Positions 28,785 through 37,843 of a DNA stretch of 64,000 nucleotides are shown piece by piece. The stretch is from the NCBI RefSeq assembly GCF_009759685.1, contig NZ_CP046654.1, positions 3,916,849 to 3,980,848 on the forward strand. The letters are read 5' to 3'. Numbering within the stretch: the stretch's first letter is position 1; each line of letters begins with the position of its first letter. The DNA comes from Acinetobacter baumannii. GTDB lineage: Bacteria > Pseudomonadota > Gammaproteobacteria > Pseudomonadales > Moraxellaceae. The notes under the pieces were generated by a model that saw only the letters and a program-made list of their open reading frames with translations, made no database searches and was not told the origin of the DNA. The translations under genes and the position numbers were made by a program.

Positions 28785-29831
28785 CTATGATCGCTTTTTA
28801 AATAAAAAGTGACCAATGACCCATTCTTGTCCTTGCTCAAAACCGAATAGCTCAGCACAAGCCATGAAGAAAATACGCCAGCGTTGCCACCAAATATTGG
28901 CATCTTTTCCATAGATTTTTTTAAACAGTGGTTTCAGTTCGACTTCTTGGTTATCCATATTCTCAAGCCAAGCATTTGCCGTTCTCATATAGTGCTCACC
29001 CGACCATTGCCACTGTTGGGTCAACTCTAAATGCTCTTGAAAATGCAAAAAAGTCGAAGTCGAAGGCATTAAACCACCAGTAAAGAAATACTTGGACATC
29101 CAATCATAATCTGATTTCACTTCAAAAGGATAATGTAAAAAGCGATGGCAAAAAATATGACACCAAAGTAAGCCGTCTGCCTTTAACCAGCCCTGAATTT
29201 TTTCAAAAAGAAGTTGGTAATTACGAACATGTTCAAACATTTCGACCGATACAACACGATCAAACTTGTCTTGGTCCAAGTCGAGTACATTCACATCACA
29301 GGTAAGCACTTCAACATTGGTTAAACCTCTCAATTCTGCTTGCCGAAGAATATGCTTTTTCTGCGTTGCAGAATTTGAAACAGCAGTAATCTGTGAGCGT
29401 GGATAGTTTTCTGCCATCCACAAAGTTAAAGAACCCCAGCCACAGCCTAACTCTAAAATCTGTTGACCGTTTTTAAGTTGTGCTCTTTCACAATAAATCT
29501 GAAGAGCCAACTCTTCTGCCTGATCTAAAGTTGTCGTTTTAGTCGGGAAATAGCACGCACTATATTTGAGTCTTTTTCCAAGCACCGCCTGAAAAAACTC
29601 GGTCGGCAATTCATAGTGCTGCTCATTTGCCTTATCCGTTTCAACCGCGATTTCGCTCTTCTTCAGCATATTAAGCACATCCATGTAGCGATGCGCCCCT
29701 TGTTCAGGGTCATAACGGCCTTCTTGGATTAAGCGCTTTTTACTTAAAGCTCGAATTGCAGCTCGAATTGCATGATCTGGAATCACACCACTTTCAACAA
29801 TTTTCAAAGACTGATGAACAATAAAATCCAT
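28785..29831 (-). CDS. CFA-synthase-like SAM methyltransferase (second copy)
   Basis: 348 residues. The SAM motif is ILELGCGWGSLTLWMAENYP (about 120-139), preceded by YSACYFPTKTTTLDQAEELALQIYCERAQL and followed by VVSVEMFEHVRNYQLLF. This matches the cyclopropane-fatty-acid synthase fold, but the N-terminal lipid-binding domain is short compared with the 399-residue copy in the same operon. It may methylate a different lipid site. The DUF1295 gene ends 8 bases upstream. Confidence 0.8.
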   Translation of the reverse strand: MDFIVHQSLKIVESGVIPDHAIRAAIRALSKKRLIQEGRYDPEQGAHRYMDVLNMLKKSEIAVETDKANEQHYELPTEFFQAVLGKRLKYSACYFPTKTTTLDQAEELALQIYCERAQLKNGQQILELGCGWGSLTLWMAENYPRSQITAVSNSATQKKHILRQAELRGLTNVEVLTCDVNVLDLDQDKFDRVVSVEMFEHVRNYQLLFEKIQGWLKADGLLWCHIFCHRFLHYPFEVKSDYDWMSKYFFTGGLMPSTSTFLHFQEHLELTQQWQWSGEHYMRTANAWLENMDNQEVELKPLFKKIYGKDANIWWQRWRIFFMACAELFGFEQGQEWVIGHFLFKKRS

Positions 29832-29839
29832 ATACGCAC

Positions 29840-30619
29840 CTATTTTTTTGGTTTTCGCGGAATAAACATTGATGTTTTTTGTTGATAATCAAGATAATTT
29901 TGACCGCGACTTTTAATTGCTTGTTTTTCACTAAATGGAATACCCGTGACGTAATATAAAAATAGCCACATCAGTAACGGATAAATCCACAATACATATT
30001 GGCCTGCCGCTAAACCAATAATTGGATAGGCAAACCAGTGTAACCATTCAAAAAAATAATTGGGGTGACGTGAATAACGCCATAAACCCTGATCCATCGT
30101 TTTGCCATGATGATCTGGATTTAATTTAAATCGGTATAACTGCTGATCAGCGAGCTGCTCTCCCATGAAAGCAATTGCCATGATGACAGCAGCAATTACT
30201 AAAGCGACTTTATATCCACTACTCCATTCAGTTGCCTCTACATTGAGTAGCGTCCACATCGGTAAAAAGAACAAAAGCACTAAAAGTGTTTGAAAGATAA
30301 AAAAGAATAAAAAGCCAATATGCTGAAACTTACCCATCGCTTTACGCATGCTCGCGTAACGGCCATCTTCTTTTTGTTCAGATTGATAACGTCTTAACAG
30401 GTGCCAAAATAATCTTAAAAACCATAAGCCGCTAAAAATACCGATAAAAAGACGCACTTCAACTGGGGCAACTGAAATGAGTAAAGAAGACACGATAATG
30501 TTTACTGCCAGACAGAAACTCCATGCAGCATCTACAATTCCAGCTCTGCCATTTAGAGTGGCAAGTAGCCAGCTCAGCAACATGATCATTAAATCTAGAA
30601 TCAGTAAATTCCAAAACAT
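29840..30619 (-). CDS. DUF1295 membrane protein (steroid 5-alpha-reductase-like)
   Basis: 259 residues with about six membrane spans. The diagnostic C-terminal motif is GLWRYSRHPNYFFEWLHWFAYPIIGL (about 178-203), where the family shows RHPNYF. TLNGRAGIVDAAWSFCLAVN is the usual N-terminal start. Members resemble NAD(P)H-dependent double-bond reductases of sterols or fatty chains. Its position between two CFA-like methyltransferases suggests reduction or further change of a methylated lipid. This is inference from context. Confidence 0.8.
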   Translation of the reverse strand: MFWNLLILDLMIMLLSWLLATLNGRAGIVDAAWSFCLAVNIIVSSLLISVAPVEVRLFIGIFSGLWFLRLFWHLLRRYQSEQKEDGRYASMRKAMGKFQHIGFLFFFIFQTLLVLLFFLPMWTLLNVEATEWSSGYKVALVIAAVIMAIAFMGEQLADQQLYRFKLNPDHHGKTMDQGLWRYSRHPNYFFEWLHWFAYPIIGLAAGQYVLWIYPLLMWLFLYYVTGIPFSEKQAIKSRGQNYLDYQQKTSMFIPRKPKK

Positions 30620-30648
30620 GAGCAGTCTCCTTACTTGAGCTGTTTGAT

Positions 30649-31848
30649 TTAGTAACTGGTACTTTCAAACAACAAGTGAACATTGCTTATCACGCCTTCT
30701 TTAAAACCACCTTCGCAATAACATAAATAAAAATCCCACATGCGAATGAAGTTTTCATCAAAACCTAGAGCCAATACTTGTTCCCGCGCTGCTAAAAACC
30801 GCGCTCGCCAGTGATGAAGTGTGTGCGCATAACTTAAACCAATATCATTTAAATGCTTTAACCTTAAACCACTCTCAGAGGCGGTTTGAGTCAACACACT
30901 CACGCTAGGGATAAAACTACCTGGGAAAATATAGCGCTTAATATAATCAACTGTATTTAATGCTTTTTTATATCGGAAATCTTCAATAATAATGGCTTGA
31001 ATAAATGCCAAGCCTTTCGGTTTTAAGAGTGCTTTACATTGATCAAAGTATGTCGATAAATATTGCGCACCAACTGCCTCAACCATTTCAATTGAAACCA
31101 GCTTATCGAACTTGCCTTCGAGCAAACGGTAGTCTTCAAGTTGCACATCAATTCGATGCGCCAAGCCAGCTTCATTTACACGAGTAACGGCTTCATCATA
31201 TTGAGCTTGTGAAATGGTAATGGTGGTTACTCTACAGCCATAATGTTGAGCTGCATAAATGGCAAAACCACCCCATCCACTTCCAATTTCAACTAAATGA
31301 TCTAGTGGTTTTAAATCTAACTTTTTACAAATGATCTCTTTTTTTAAATCAGATGCTTCTTCGAGAGTCATGTTTTCATTTTCAAAAACGGCGCTCGAAT
31401 ACATTAAAGATGGATCTAAAAATAATTTAAAAAAGTCGTTGCTTAAGTCGTAGTGCTCGGCAATATTTTTACGGCTACCACTTATAGAGTTCTTTCGATT
31501 TTGATACCACGCTTTAAGAAAAAACTGGCTCGCTTGAGCAATAACATTCTGGTTGATTTGGTCCAATACAGCTCGATTACGTGCCAAGATCTGAATCAAC
31601 TCGACAAGGTGCTCGCTGCTCCAGTCACCACGGATGTAGCCTTCTGCTGCTCCCAAAACACCATTTTTTAAAATGAGATCCATCAATAAAGGATTGTGAA
31701 CTTCAATCACAGCATGTAAGTCTGAAACTTCACCGACCGTCCCATTCCACGCGCCCTGAAAAGTGATCTGTCCATGACGTAGTTTGAGAAGACTCTTGAG
31801 CAATAACGGCAGTGAGTCATCTTCACCATAAAGAAATGTTTTTATCAT
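30649..31848 (-). CDS. Cyclopropane-fatty-acyl-phospholipid synthase family protein
   Basis: 399 residues. The N-terminal lipid-binding domain (about 1-110) precedes SGSRKNIAEHYDLSNDFFKLFLDPSLMYSSAVFE, the SAM-binding VEIGSGWGGFAIYAAQHYG, FDKLVSIEMVEAVGAQY, and the C-terminal FYLCYCEGGFKEG. All are standard CFA-family elements. The enzyme adds a methyl or methylene to unsaturated phospholipid chains at the membrane. Its start overlaps the DUF1365 stop by 4 bases. Relatives include UfaM-type methyltransferases of furan fatty acid synthesis, so the product may not be a cyclopropane. Confidence 0.85.
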   Translation of the reverse strand: MIKTFLYGEDDSLPLLLKSLLKLRHGQITFQGAWNGTVGEVSDLHAVIEVHNPLLMDLILKNGVLGAAEGYIRGDWSSEHLVELIQILARNRAVLDQINQNVIAQASQFFLKAWYQNRKNSISGSRKNIAEHYDLSNDFFKLFLDPSLMYSSAVFENENMTLEEASDLKKEIICKKLDLKPLDHLVEIGSGWGGFAIYAAQHYGCRVTTITISQAQYDEAVTRVNEAGLAHRIDVQLEDYRLLEGKFDKLVSIEMVEAVGAQYLSTYFDQCKALLKPKGLAFIQAIIIEDFRYKKALNTVDYIKRYIFPGSFIPSVSVLTQTASESGLRLKHLNDIGLSYAHTLHHWRARFLAAREQVLALGFDENFIRMWDFYLCYCEGGFKEGVISNVHLLFESTSY

Positions 31849-32636
31849 GTCTTATCTACCTTGATCTTTTTAGGATGACGATAAAATGGAACTTTTTTTC
31901 GCCACAACTTAAATGCCTCTAAATATATTGAAAACAACATTTTAAAAGGCGCTAGGCTGTTTATAAGAGCATATCGATATTGCTGTGAAGGAAATGTGAT
32001 GGGCACAAGCTCAAAACGCATAGTGGCATCAAAGACTTGTTTCTGCTCTTCAAAAAGTTGCATGTGAATGACATTCTGCTGATCTGAAAAACTAAATCGC
32101 CAACGGTAAGTCAACTGCATGGGCATGAATGGCGAAACATGAAATGATTTTTCAAAGTTAAAATCGAAACTTTGGTAATCACCTACCTGACCTTGTTGTT
32201 TTATACAGTCGTGTGTATAGACTTCTCGTTCATTCCACGGAGTATTGGTGATTTCACTAAGAATAAAGAGCGGTTTTCCGGCTTTATTTAAAACAAAATA
32301 AAATACGACCGAATTAAACCGAAAGCCCAAACAACGAGGCAAAGCCAACACTCTGATTTGCCAGTCTGGCCGAAGGTGTAAGTGATTATTTTGCAGTATC
32401 GCTTTCTCTACTCTATCCCTTATAGAACCGTGATACATGTTTAAAAAATCATTTTTAGATAGTTTTAATACATTCCAGTGATCCGTCGACCAGAGTGAAC
32501 AATCGTTTGTGATATCAACTAATTGATCTGGATCGAACCATAAATAATTTAAGGTCGATGTAAACTCATGCGGTTTAGGGCTATAACGCCGATGACGAAT
32601 AAGCGCAGGAGCGATAGCAAGTTTATTTAATAACAT
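31845..32636 (-). CDS. DUF1365 protein
   Basis: 263 residues. It has the typical start ALIRHRRYSPKPHEFTSTLNYLWFDPDQL, the central LLPRCLGFRFNSVVFYFVLN-like ALPRCLGFRFNSVVFYFVLN, and FHVSPFMPMQLTYRWRFSF. There is no signal peptide. The family has no fixed biochemical role but is nearly always found between an FAD-dependent oxidoreductase and a CFA-like gene, as here. It overlaps the CFA-like gene by 4 bases, implying translational coupling. Confidence 0.88.
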   Translation of the reverse strand: MLLNKLAIAPALIRHRRYSPKPHEFTSTLNYLWFDPDQLVDITNDCSLWSTDHWNVLKLSKNDFLNMYHGSIRDRVEKAILQNNHLHLRPDWQIRVLALPRCLGFRFNSVVFYFVLNKAGKPLFILSEITNTPWNEREVYTHDCIKQQGQVGDYQSFDFNFEKSFHVSPFMPMQLTYRWRFSFSDQQNVIHMQLFEEQKQVFDATMRFELVPITFPSQQYRYALINSLAPFKMLFSIYLEAFKLWRKKVPFYRHPKKIKVDKT

Positions 32637-32657
32637 TTGATAGCTCCTTATTTATTC

Positions 32658-33920
32658 TTATAACGCTAAGAGTTGCTCAACAACACGTGCCGCACTGCGG
32701 GCGCCGTCTTCATGAAAGCCCCAGCCCCAATATGCTCCACAAAATGAAGTCCGATTTTGCCCATTAATTTCGTGCCAACGAGATTGAGCTTGAATCGCTT
32801 TTGCATCAAATACGGGATGCCGGTATTGCCGCTCAACCAAGATGTCTTCGGCTTTGATTTTCATATTCGGATTTAAAGTAGAAAAAATTTGCGTAGCGCA
32901 GGATAAATTCTGCAAATTGTTCATCCAGTAGGTAAAACCATAATGTATGTCGGCCTCATCGTTTTGGACTTGAGATTTTGGTGTTACATGTACATGCCAG
33001 CTTGCCCACTGCAAACGGCTTTTAGGCATAATTGAAAGATCACGATGAACGACCATTCGATTATCTTGATAACCAAATTGGCTTAATATTTCTTGTTCAA
33101 GCTCTGACGCATCTTTAATTAAACTTAGGCTATCGTCAGCATGGCTTGCAAAAATCACCCAGTCATATTGCTCTTGCCCTTCAACGGTTTCGATTAAAAC
33201 TGTTTCTGGTGAACGGCTCACAGCTTTTACTTCTGCAAATTTCCACTCAATGGGTGGGCATTTCTTTTGAATAGCACGAATATAGCTTGCTGAACCGTGT
33301 TTAACCGTTTGCCATTGCGGCCGCTCTTTTAACTGCAACATGCGGTGATGCTGAAAAAAGCTCACGACAAATCGATATGGAATTTGGCCTACCTGCTCAA
33401 CGGGTGCCGACCATAAGGCACCGCACATCGGATAAAGATGTTCATAACGAAACTCATGACTATATTTGTGAAGGTCCAAATACTCTTCAATCGATAAATT
33501 AGGATCGATATCCGCCACATCTATATCTTTATTGTCATCATAAAAACGCAGCAAATCTGAGAGCATTTGCAGAAATTTTCGGTTTAAAAAGTTCTGCGGA
33601 CGGGCAAAGAGCGACCATTTTTTTGAAGGGTTATATTGTAGTCCACTGACCAGATTATTCACCGAAAAACTCATATCGCTGCTTTGAGTTTCTACGCCTA
33701 ATTTTTTAAGCATGTCAGTAAATAACGGATAGTTATAGTCGTTAAACACAATAAAACCACTATCTACCGCGACTTTAGTGCCTTCTATCTCTAGCTCGTG
33801 AGTGTCAGTATGACCGCCAAAATAGTTATTTTTTTCATACACAGTGACTTGATGTTGTTCTGACAATCTCCAAGCTGCGTAAAGTCCAGATATACCTGAA
33901 CCAATAATGGCAATTTTCAT
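32658..33920 (-). CDS. FAD-dependent amine-oxidase-like oxidoreductase
   Basis: 420 residues. The N-terminal FAD motif is IAIIGSGISGLYAAWRLSEQH, followed by YEKNNYFGGHTDTHELEIEG and DSGFIVFNDYNYPLF. The C-terminal FAD segment is FCGAYWGWGFHEDGARSAARVVEQL. This is the conserved oxidoreductase paired with DUF1365 and CFA-like genes. In furan fatty acid clusters an oxidoreductase acts on the methylated chain, but this protein's own reaction is not shown. It overlaps the desaturase by 4 bases. Confidence 0.85.
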   Translation of the reverse strand: MKIAIIGSGISGLYAAWRLSEQHQVTVYEKNNYFGGHTDTHELEIEGTKVAVDSGFIVFNDYNYPLFTDMLKKLGVETQSSDMSFSVNNLVSGLQYNPSKKWSLFARPQNFLNRKFLQMLSDLLRFYDDNKDIDVADIDPNLSIEEYLDLHKYSHEFRYEHLYPMCGALWSAPVEQVGQIPYRFVVSFFQHHRMLQLKERPQWQTVKHGSASYIRAIQKKCPPIEWKFAEVKAVSRSPETVLIETVEGQEQYDWVIFASHADDSLSLIKDASELEQEILSQFGYQDNRMVVHRDLSIMPKSRLQWASWHVHVTPKSQVQNDEADIHYGFTYWMNNLQNLSCATQIFSTLNPNMKIKAEDILVERQYRHPVFDAKAIQAQSRWHEINGQNRTSFCGAYWGWGFHEDGARSAARVVEQLLAL

Positions 33921-34888
33921 AACACTTCACCGTTTTCAATTTTTTCTATCGATAGGTTTTTAATCTTTTTATATTGATAAACCTTGTCTGGTACGGGCTT
34001 TAGGCCCCACACTAAACCAAATAAAGACATCAGCTTGAGCACATAAAAAGTGATATCTATCTGCCACCAATAAAAACCTTGACGCACACTGCCTGCGTAA
34101 AAGTGATGATTGTTATGCCATCCTTCACCCAAGGTAATTAAAGAAAGTAGGAAGTTATTACGGCTATCATCTGGGGTGTTAAACTCACGTGAACCATAAC
34201 GATGAGCGAGTGAATTAATACACAAGGTTGCATGTGTTAATAGAACAGTGGAAATCACAAATCCCCACACTAAAAGCTGTAAACCATTGGTGCCCAACTC
34301 AGGGAAATGTTGTGCAAGCCATGAACCTAATCCATAAATTGCTAAGGCCGTCAAAATCACAATAGGCAAACTAAATCGGTCTAGCCAAATCAGCTCTGGA
34401 TATTTCAACCAGTCTTTAATGACTTTTTTTCGAGTAGCAAAATTTTGCTCATTTAAAAACCAGCCTACATGCGAATACCAAAAGCCTGCTTTTGCTGAAT
34501 GCGGGTCCTGATCGGTGTCGGTAAAGTGATGGTGATAACGGTGATGGGCTGCCCACCATAAAGGTCCGCGCTGCGCACTCATGGTTCCGATCAGTACAAA
34601 AATGAATTGAACAATACGTGATGTCTGAAAAGTTTTATGCGAAAGATAGCGGTGGAAAAAAGCAGTAATTGCAAACATGCGAAGAAAATAAAACCCCAGC
34701 ATGAAGATCACAGCAAACCAAGATACGCCCACCCAAAATGCAGCTAAACAAGCGATATGTAATAAAATAAAAGGAATAATTCTTAACCATTGAATTTTCT
34801 TTTCAATGACATATTCGCTAGAAGCACCCACTTGCGCATTTTCTGAATCTGACCAGCTATCGATCCAGCGCAGAAAAAATTTAGACAT
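33917..34888 (-). CDS. Membrane acyl-CoA / fatty acid desaturase
   Basis: 323 residues with about four membrane spans and the three histidine boxes of the di-iron desaturases: HRYLSH (about 79), HHRYHHHF (about 113) and EGWHNNHHFY (about 254). The order and spacing fit stearoyl-CoA desaturase-like delta-9 enzymes. It would supply the double bond that CFA-like methyltransferases need. It is the first gene of the minus-strand lipid operon. The spacer at 34889-35007 should carry the promoter. Confidence 0.88.
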   Translation of the reverse strand: MSKFFLRWIDSWSDSENAQVGASSEYVIEKKIQWLRIIPFILLHIACLAAFWVGVSWFAVIFMLGFYFLRMFAITAFFHRYLSHKTFQTSRIVQFIFVLIGTMSAQRGPLWWAAHHRYHHHFTDTDQDPHSAKAGFWYSHVGWFLNEQNFATRKKVIKDWLKYPELIWLDRFSLPIVILTALAIYGLGSWLAQHFPELGTNGLQLLVWGFVISTVLLTHATLCINSLAHRYGSREFNTPDDSRNNFLLSLITLGEGWHNNHHFYAGSVRQGFYWWQIDITFYVLKLMSLFGLVWGLKPVPDKVYQYKKIKNLSIEKIENGEVL

Positions 34889-35007
34889 TGATTCTTCCTG
34901 ATCTAAAGCATTTCTTTTGGTTCTAATTTAGAAAATGCGCAATGAATTTTATGTGAAGTTCACTCGGTTACGAGATAAATATAAGCATCTACGCAACCAG
35001 AATTTCA

Positions 35008-35571
35008 CTATTTAGATTGTGTTGTTTTAACGAGTTTAGAAACGTCGTAGCCATAGCTTTTCGCGGTTTGCAGATAAGATTGATATGTCGCCTCATCAAG
35101 TTGAGGGCTACGAGAAAGAATCCATAAATATTTATGGCTTGGACCACCCACTAAAGCGACCTGATAATTTGGGTCAACTCTTAAAACCCAGTAATCGCCT
35201 TTTGTAAAAGGAATCCATCTAAGACCAGAAGGTAAAAAGCTCACCTTCAATTTACTGTTGCCTTCATTTTGCGGATAAGCAACTCCTTCAGATGAGATCA
35301 TTTCGCCTTTTTTTGTCGTACAGCTATTTAAAACACCAACGGTTTTGTCCGCGTTAATAGAATAGTTTGCAGTTGTATTTGCTACACAATTACGCTGAAA
35401 AAACATCGGTAAATGCGCAATTTCATACCACTTACCTGCGTATTTATTAATATCAATAGAATCAACAGCGACAGGTTTAGTATTGGTGTCTGCAAAGGTG
35501 CTCAAAGGAAGCATTAAACTGACCGCTGCAAGGCTACTGCTGATGACAAGTGATTTAAATAATAATTTCAT
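35008..35571 (-). CDS. Lipocalin (Blc-like, periplasmic)
   Basis: 187 residues. A cleavable signal peptide (SLVISSSLAAVSLMLPLSTFADT) lacks a lipobox Cys, unlike E. coli Blc. The lipocalin motif 1 is DINKYAGKWYEIAHLPMFFQRNCVANTTANYS. LKVSFLPSGLRWIPFTKGDYWVLRVDPNYQVALVGGPSHKYLWILSRSP carries motif 2. It probably binds lipids in the periplasm. It sits just upstream of the lipid operon on the same strand and could shuttle products, which is inference. Confidence 0.88.
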   Translation of the reverse strand: MKLLFKSLVISSSLAAVSLMLPLSTFADTNTKPVAVDSIDINKYAGKWYEIAHLPMFFQRNCVANTTANYSINADKTVGVLNSCTTKKGEMISSEGVAYPQNEGNSKLKVSFLPSGLRWIPFTKGDYWVLRVDPNYQVALVGGPSHKYLWILSRSPQLDEATYQSYLQTAKSYGYDVSKLVKTTQSK

Positions 35572-35667
35572 GATTGCCCTCTTCTGTTTATTTCATACGT
35601 TTAAACATACGTCAGAGGGCTGTGAACAAAGTGTGAATTTTAAAAATTAAGCAACATTAATAAGGAT

Positions 35668-37071
35668 TTAATTGTATTTCTTTAGTGCATCTGCAACTGG
35701 AAAATCAAGCTCAAAGCACACACCCTCAACCGTGTTATAAACTCGATAGCGGCCATGATGTAGATCCAGAATTGAAGCAACAATCGACAAACCTAATCCA
35801 CCTGTTTGATTCTCATCACTTCGACTTGCGTGGCATTGGTAAAATCTTTCAAAAAGATGCTCAAGTTGATGTTCAGCAATTGAAATACCACCCGTGACCA
35901 CAGTCAGACTCACCCATTGCTTATGCTCAATCATCTTATGTTTTGTTGCGATATAAATAGTTCGCTTGTCACCACCGTGAACCAACGCATTTAAAATCAG
36001 GTTATAAACGGCTCTTTGAAAAAGCTCAGGATCTGCAAATAACGTTTGAGCTTCTAAGTTAAAACTAAAATGACAGTCTTGTTCCTCGGCCTGATATTCA
36101 AAAATCTGGCATAACCTATCCATAACATCTTGGAGGTTTATTTCTTGTTTATTTACAAGCACCATTTTCTGATCGGCTCTTGCCAAGAAAAGCATGCTAT
36201 CAATCATGCGTTTTAATCTGTGATAATCATCTAAATGAGAAACCAGTAAATCTTCATATTGTTCAACCGAACGTTCACCAGTTAAAGCAATCTCAGTTTG
36301 CCCAATCAGATTATTTAAAGGTGTGCGGAACTCATGTGCGATATCTTCAGAAAAACGGTTGAGCTGCGTATAGCCCTTTTCAATACGCTCAAGCATGTGG
36401 TTTATATCTTTTGAAAGCAGATCAACTTCTAAAGGTGAATTTGGGAGGTTTAACCGTTTTTGTAGCTGATTTACGTTAATAGAATGAGTTTGCTTGCGAA
36501 GCTGTTGTAGCGACTTTAAACCTAAATGACACACTAAAATGCAAAGCACAAAGATCGCAAACACGCCCCCGACCACATAGATCAAGAGACTTTCTTGAAA
36601 AGGTAAAAGAATATTAATGCGTTCCGACCATTGTTTACCTGCAATGAGCAGATAAGGTTCGTTATTAATTTTTATGGTTTTCCACGCAATTCTCGTTGGA
36701 TATGAGTTGTTAGCTAAATCTTGAAATTGAAGACTGTCGCGCTGTGCAAGCGGAGGTAGTTGAATGTGAAGCGGATTGATATTAATTAAAGTTTTGTCTT
36801 TATGAATAAAAAGAAATAAGTTGTCTTGATTGCCAAGCATGTTTTGATACAGCTTAGGCCGCGCAATGATTTGCTCTACATTTTCGCTATCTTGCAGCAA
36901 AATTTCCAAACGGTTAATTCTGTCTGCTAAAGCTTTATCTTGCTGCTTTAACAAAATCTGGTTAATACCCAAATAGGTCATAAAGCCGACTGAACATAAA
37001 ATTAAGGCAGAACAAAGCGTGACCAGTAATGTAATACGGACTTCAAGAGAACGCACAAATTTAAAGTTCAT
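35668..37071 (-). CDS. Sensor histidine kinase, CusS/HprS-like
   Basis: 467 residues. Two membrane spans (ITLLVTLCSALILCSVGFMTYLGI, about 13-36; LLIYVVGGVFAIFVLCILVCHLGL, about 172-195) flank a periplasmic sensor domain. A HAMP linker and the H-box FSEDIAHEFRTPLNNLIGQTEIAL (about 239-262) follow, with ATPase boxes LILNALVHGG and GGLGLSIVASILDLH. Together with the regulator it resembles the heavy-metal/redox kinases CusS and HprS (YedV). It overlaps the regulator by 4 bases. The signal is unknown. Confidence 0.88.
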   Translation of the reverse strand: MNFKFVRSLEVRITLLVTLCSALILCSVGFMTYLGINQILLKQQDKALADRINRLEILLQDSENVEQIIARPKLYQNMLGNQDNLFLFIHKDKTLININPLHIQLPPLAQRDSLQFQDLANNSYPTRIAWKTIKINNEPYLLIAGKQWSERINILLPFQESLLIYVVGGVFAIFVLCILVCHLGLKSLQQLRKQTHSINVNQLQKRLNLPNSPLEVDLLSKDINHMLERIEKGYTQLNRFSEDIAHEFRTPLNNLIGQTEIALTGERSVEQYEDLLVSHLDDYHRLKRMIDSMLFLARADQKMVLVNKQEINLQDVMDRLCQIFEYQAEEQDCHFSFNLEAQTLFADPELFQRAVYNLILNALVHGGDKRTIYIATKHKMIEHKQWVSLTVVTGGISIAEHQLEHLFERFYQCHASRSDENQTGGLGLSIVASILDLHHGRYRVYNTVEGVCFELDFPVADALKKYN

Positions 37072-37739
37072 AAACTAACCGAAATTTTATAGCCCAAGCC
37101 ACGTATGGTATGAATAAGTTTTAATTCATATCCCTCATCAATTTTGCTTCGTAAACGGCGTACTGCGACGTCAATAAAGTTGGTATCGGTGTCAAAGTTA
37201 ATATTCCAAACTTCGGAACCAATTTGTCTGCGCGTCACAATTTGCTCTTTGTTGAGCAACAAATAACGCAACAAATTAAATTCGGTTTTACTCAGCTCAA
37301 TTAAGTTGCCACTACGCCATACTTTATGACCAACCATATCCATTTTTAGATCACTAATAGACAACTCATTTTCTTGCAGGTATTGCTGTCGTCTTAACAG
37401 ACTTTTAATGCGTGCCAATAGTTCAATATAGGAAAAGGGTTTAGCCAAGTAATCATCTGCTCCCAACTCCAAACCTTTCACTCTATCCATCACCTGATCT
37501 TTCGCCGTTAAAAAAATCACCGGAATTTTTGAAAACTGGCGTAGGACTTGTAATACGCTCCAGCCGTCTATGTCTGGCAGCATGACATCAAGAATAAGCA
37601 AGTCATATTGATCTCTCTTTAGCATTTCCAAACCTTGCAGCCCTAAGTGAACACACTCCGCTTGATATCCAGACTCTTTTAATCCTTTGACCAAATAAGT
37701 GGCGATCTTCATCTCGTCTTCAATAATAAGGATACGCAT
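37068..37739 (-). CDS. OmpR-family response regulator, CusR/HprR-like
   Basis: 223 residues from the ATG at 37739 (MRILIIEDEMKIATYLVKGL), the standard opening of this family; an ATG at 37754 would add five residues. The phospho-acceptor Asp is in LLILDVMLPDIDGW (about 51). IFLTAKDQVMDRVKGLELGADDYLAKPF and the winged helix ELSKTEFNLLRYLLLNKEQIVTRRQIGSEVWN complete it. It is divergent from the GlcG/HbpS and hydroxyisourate hydrolase genes, as E. coli hprR is from hiuH. A matching DNA box lies between them. Confidence 0.87.
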   Translation of the reverse strand: MRILIIEDEMKIATYLVKGLKESGYQAECVHLGLQGLEMLKRDQYDLLILDVMLPDIDGWSVLQVLRQFSKIPVIFLTAKDQVMDRVKGLELGADDYLAKPFSYIELLARIKSLLRRQQYLQENELSISDLKMDMVGHKVWRSGNLIELSKTEFNLLRYLLLNKEQIVTRRQIGSEVWNINFDTDTNFIDVAVRRLRSKIDEGYELKLIHTIRGLGYKISVSL

Positions 37740-37761
37740 TTTGTAGAGACTCATTTGAAAG

Positions 37762-37777
37762 ATGACAACTTTGTAAT
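37762..37777. promoter_or_regulatory. CusR/HprR-type operator box
   Basis: ATGACAA-CT-TTGTAAT. The E. coli CusR box is ATGACAA-N2-TTGTCAT and the HprR box is ATTACAA-N2-TTGTAAT; this is a hybrid with the right spacing. A further TTGTCAT half-site is at 37782-37788. It lies in the 104-base spacer between the divergent regulator and hbpS-like gene. Confidence 0.65.
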
Positions 37778-37843
37778 GTGATTGTCATGCTTGAAATTAA
37801 GCAATTTGTTTAAGATTTTCAAAGCGACATAGAGGCAATCATC

